A stretch of 7,601 nucleotides of DNA from Microbacterium sp. GTDB taxonomy: Bacteria; Actinomycetota; Actinomycetes; Actinomycetales; Microbacteriaceae. Where the stretch lies: positions 1 to 7,601 of the forward strand of contig JAITUD010000106.1 in assembly GCA_031286555.1 (NCBI GenBank). The letters run 5' to 3'. Positions 5,630-7,601 of this stretch are shown piece by piece. Below the pieces are notes generated by a model. It ran no database searches, was not told the DNA's origin, and was given only the letters and a program-made list of their open reading frames with translations. Made by a program: the position numbers and the translations under genes. Positions within the stretch are counted from its first letter, which is position 1, and each line of letters opens with the position of its first letter.

Positions 5630-5645
5630 ATTGCCAGATGTCAAC
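5630..5645. promoter_or_regulatory. Operator-like site C
   Basis: ATTGCCAGATGTCAAC repeats the design with two arm changes relative to site A. It begins one base after site B ends (5628), upstream of the exporter promoter and about 15 bp before the dehydrogenase -10-like box. Confidence 0.5.
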
Positions 5646-5659
5646 GATCTCGCAGGTCC

Positions 5660-5665
5660 TATCGT
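5660..5665 (+). promoter_or_regulatory. -10-like element for a leaderless dehydrogenase transcript
   Basis: TATCGT ends 6 nt before ATG 5672, so transcription would start at the start codon. This agrees with the absence of a usable Shine-Dalgarno; AGGT at 5654-5657 is too far away at 14 nt. No good -35 was found, so an activator or another promoter is possible. Confidence 0.35.
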
Positions 5666-5671
5666 TGACCC

Positions 5672-6676
5672 ATGGCCGCCCATCGCCCGCATGTCCTGCT
5701 CGCCATGTCGACGGATGCCGCACAGACGGTGTTCGACGATCGCCGGCTCGCCCGCCTCGGCGCGCTCGCCGAACTCGCCCACGACGCTCCCGTGACGGAC
5801 TTCGACCTGCTTCCCGACGAGGTGCTGTCCGAGATCGAGGTCCTGGTCACCTCGTGGGGCGCGCCCGAGTTGGATGCGGCACGGCTGGCCCGTCTGCCGA
5901 GGCTGCGCGCCGTGTTCCACGCCGCAGGCAGCGTCCGTCCGATCGTGACCGATGAGTTCTGGGACCGCGGCATCCTGATCACCTCGGCGGCAGACGCGAA
6001 CGCCGTGCCCGTCGCCGAGTTCGCCTTCGCCGCGATCGTGCTGGCCGGCAAGCGTGCGTTCCTGCACGTGCGCGAACCCGGCTTCCGCCCCGAGAACGGC
6101 CTGCACGACTACGCCGGGATCGGCAACGTCGACCGCACGATCGGCATCGTCGGATACTCCCGCATCGGCCGCAGAGTCGTCGAGATGCTCCGGATGCTGG
6201 ACGTCAGGGTGCTCGTGGCCGACCCGTTCGCGGATGCCGCGGATGTGGCATCCGCGGGCGCCGAACTGGTGCCGCTGGCCGAACTGCTGCCGCAGGCCGA
6301 CGTGCTCTCGCTGCACGCCCCGGCACTGCCGGAGACGCACCACATGATCGGCGCCGCAGAACTGGCCGCACTGCCCGGCGGAGCCACCGTGATCAACACC
6401 GCCCGCGGCGCGCTTCTCGACCACGACGCGCTGCTGGCCGAGTGCCGCACCGGGCGGCTGGACGCCGTGCTCGACGTCACCGACCCCGAACCGCTGCCCG
6501 CGGACTCCGAACTGCTGCGACTGCCGAACGTCGCGATCACCCCGCACATCGCGGGCTCCCTCGGCACCGAGCTGCGCCGGCTGGCGGACTCGGCGCTGGA
6601 CGAGCTCGAGGCCTTTGCGAGCGGCGCCGCGCCGCGGCATCCGGTCACCGCCTCCGAGATGGCGACCACCGCATGA
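5672..6676 (+). CDS. D-isomer-specific 2-hydroxyacid dehydrogenase
   Basis: This 334-residue protein has normal length for the family. The catalytic triad is in place: R245 (NTARGALLD), E273 (DPEPLP) and H292 (PHIAGS). The nucleotide-binding loop is GYSRIG (161-166), with serine in place of the usual middle glycine of GxGxxG. D184 at the end of the second Rossmann strand (LVADPF) suggests NAD rather than NADP. The N-terminal substrate domain (about 1-115) is less conserved. Family members interconvert 2-hydroxy acids and 2-keto acids in the cytoplasm; the substrate here is unknown. The stop codon overlaps the start of the DUF2264 gene in an ATGA junction, so the two are probably coupled and act in one sugar or uronate pathway. 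It is divergent from the exporter; the ATG at 5672 lacks a Shine-Dalgarno and may be leaderless. Confidence 0.93.
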   Translation: MAAHRPHVLLAMSTDAAQTVFDDRRLARLGALAELAHDAPVTDFDLLPDEVLSEIEVLVTSWGAPELDAARLARLPRLRAVFHAAGSVRPIVTDEFWDRGILITSAADANAVPVAEFAFAAIVLAGKRAFLHVREPGFRPENGLHDYAGIGNVDRTIGIVGYSRIGRRVVEMLRMLDVRVLVADPFADAADVASAGAELVPLAELLPQADVLSLHAPALPETHHMIGAAELAALPGGATVINTARGALLDHDALLAECRTGRLDAVLDVTDPEPLPADSELLRLPNVAITPHIAGSLGTELRRLADSALDELEAFASGAAPRHPVTASEMATTA

Positions 6677-7601
6677 TCGACCTGCCCGCCTCCGATCGCG
6701 CGCTGTCGCCTCTCACTGGCTGGACGCGCGCGCACTGGACCGCCGTCGCCGACACGATCCTCGACGGCGCGGCGCGCCATGCCAGCCCCGCGCAGTCGCT
6801 GATCCGTTACCCGGGAGAACCGGGAGGGATGGGTACCGAGGTCGATGCGCTGGAGGGATTCAGCCGCACGTTCATGCTCGCCGCGTTCCGCATCGCGGGC
6901 GACCCGGTCGGCACCGAGGCGGTCGCCGAGCGATACGCGCGCGGCTTCGCGGCGGGCGTCGACCCGCAGCATCCGGAGCGCTGGCTGACGCCCGATGAGA
7001 CTCCGCAGGCGAAGGTGGAGGCCGCCGCGCTTGCGCTGGGCCTGCACCTCACCCGCGACACGGTCTGGGAACGGCTGTCGGAGCGCACCCGGCAGCAGAC
7101 GATCGACTACCTCGCGACGTTCGTCGGCGCCCCGTACCCGCCGAACAACTGGGCATGGTTCCGGCTGATCGTGGAGCAGTTCCTGGCATCGGTCGGCGGA
7201 CCGTTCTCGGCCGCGGACCAGCAGGAGGACCTCGCACTCCTGGACGGCTTCGAACTGCCGGGCGGATGGGTCGCCGACGGATTCGGGCGCAACTTCGACC
7301 ACTACTGCGGCTGGGCGATGCCGTTCTACCCCATCATCTGGGCCGACATGGTCGGCGACGACCCCGCACACGCCGCACGCATCGCACGCTACAAGGAGCG
7401 ACTCGACGACTACCTCGACGACGCCCTGCACCTGATCGGCCGCGACGGAGCCCCGCTGTTCCAGGGGCGCAGCCTCACCTATCGGTTCGGCACGGCCGGA
7501 ACGGCCTGGGCGGCCGCGTTCCACGGCGGTTCCCGGCACGACGCCGGGCTGCTGCGCCGCGCGGCGAGCGGCCAGGTCGCCCACTTCGTCGAACGAGGGA
7601 T
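6673..7601 (+). CDS. DUF2264 domain protein, putative glycoside hydrolase-like enzyme, 3'-truncated by the window edge
   Basis: The gene starts at ATG 6673, overlapping the dehydrogenase stop by 4 bp, and stays open for 309 codons to the right edge; family members are usually about 600 residues or more, so roughly half is seen. Recognisable DUF2264 blocks, in order, are LSPLTGWTRAHW (11-22), a LEGFSRTFMLAAFR block (about 60-73), NNWAWFRLIVEQFLASVGG (about 158-176), DGFGRNFDHYCGWAMPFYP (about 203-221) and LFQGRSLTYRFGTAGTAW (about 263-280). The aromatic-rich helical pattern fits an (alpha/alpha) barrel. From memory, relatives have been linked to glycoside hydrolase activity on uronic-acid-containing glycans, but the substrate of this protein cannot be inferred. 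No signal peptide is visible, so it probably acts in the cytoplasm on imported oligosaccharides. Coupling to a hydroxyacid dehydrogenase supports a catabolic role. Confidence 0.9.
   Translation, partial: MIDLPASDRALSPLTGWTRAHWTAVADTILDGAARHASPAQSLIRYPGEPGGMGTEVDALEGFSRTFMLAAFRIAGDPVGTEAVAERYARGFAAGVDPQHPERWLTPDETPQAKVEAAALALGLHLTRDTVWERLSERTRQQTIDYLATFVGAPYPPNNWAWFRLIVEQFLASVGGPFSAADQQEDLALLDGFELPGGWVADGFGRNFDHYCGWAMPFYPIIWADMVGDDPAHAARIARYKERLDDYLDDALHLIGRDGAPLFQGRSLTYRFGTAGTAWAAAFHGGSRHDAGLLRRAASGQVAHFVERG

Larger units (their letters stand above)
5595..5669. repeat. 10-bp inverted repeat placing the same sequence at both divergent -10 regions
   Basis: GTCAACGATA (5595-5604) and TATCGTTGAC (5660-5669) are perfect reverse complements. 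Each arm supplies a TATCGT -10-like hexamer, for the exporter on the minus strand and for the dehydrogenase on the plus strand, followed in both cases by TGAC. A further copy of GTCAACGAT lies at 5640-5648. Confidence 0.6.

Noticed and set aside
5624..6640. Minus-strand open frame of 338 codons opposite the dehydrogenase
   Set aside because: It is an antisense shadow rich in Gly, Gln, Val and His, ending in the regulatory gap; the dehydrogenase on the other strand has an intact catalytic triad.
6109..7584. Minus-strand open frame of 491 codons opposite the dehydrogenase and DUF2264 genes
   Set aside because: It covers two well-supported plus-strand genes, has an Arg/Gly/Val/Ser shadow composition and no domain features.
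1..7601. CRISPR arrays, insertion sequences, tRNAs, toxin-antitoxin or defence genes
   Set aside because: No regularly spaced repeats, transposase motifs, tRNA-like cloverleaf sequence or small paired genes were seen; gene density leaves no gap longer than about 100 bp.

Overview
The window is high-GC DNA with GC-ending codons, tight gene packing and weak or absent Shine-Dalgarno sequences at several starts. The proteins are of actinobacterial type, and their look together with the frequent hexamer GGATGC suggests a Microbacteriaceae chromosome (Microbacterium or a close relative). The genus is an inference from protein style; there is no rRNA or other marker gene to settle it. No tRNA, rRNA, insertion sequence, phage gene or CRISPR array was seen.

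Layout, left to right. (1) 1-935, minus: a Gfo/Idh/MocA-family sugar dehydrogenase, 3' end outside the window. Its upstream region (936-1035) carries a strong LacI-family operator just downstream of a -10-like box. (2) 1036-2178, minus: a membrane protein of the YhgE/Pip or ABC-2-permease-like type, divergent from a TetR-family repressor at 2253-2843, plus. The 74-bp gap holds an AACGAA-TG-TTCGTT palindrome that overlaps the control regions of both genes. (3) 2856-5579, minus: a MarR regulator (2856-3314), a hairpin terminator (3343-3375), a second, paralogous MarR regulator (3392-3850) and a 14-TM DHA2-type MFS drug exporter (3852-5579). The exporter and second MarR gene are one nucleotide apart and form an operon; the first MarR gene looks separately transcribed and possibly leaderless. 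(4) 5672-7601, plus: a D-2-hydroxyacid dehydrogenase overlapping by 4 bp a DUF2264 protein (putative glycoside hydrolase-like enzyme), which runs off the right edge.

How the genes work together: the window has two carbohydrate-catabolism edges (oxidoreductase under LacI-type control on the left; hydroxyacid dehydrogenase plus DUF2264 on the right) enclosing two self-regulated membrane-export modules (TetR/YhgE-like and MarR/MFS). The most interesting non-coding stretch is 5580-5671, between the exporter and the dehydrogenase. It holds three 16-bp operator-like elements of the same design, and a 10-bp inverted repeat that places the same TATCGTTGAC sequence at both divergent -10 regions. I found no clear case for a wholly new defence or mobile system; the gene families are individually familiar, and the novelty, if any, lies in the regulatory architecture and in the unknown substrates.
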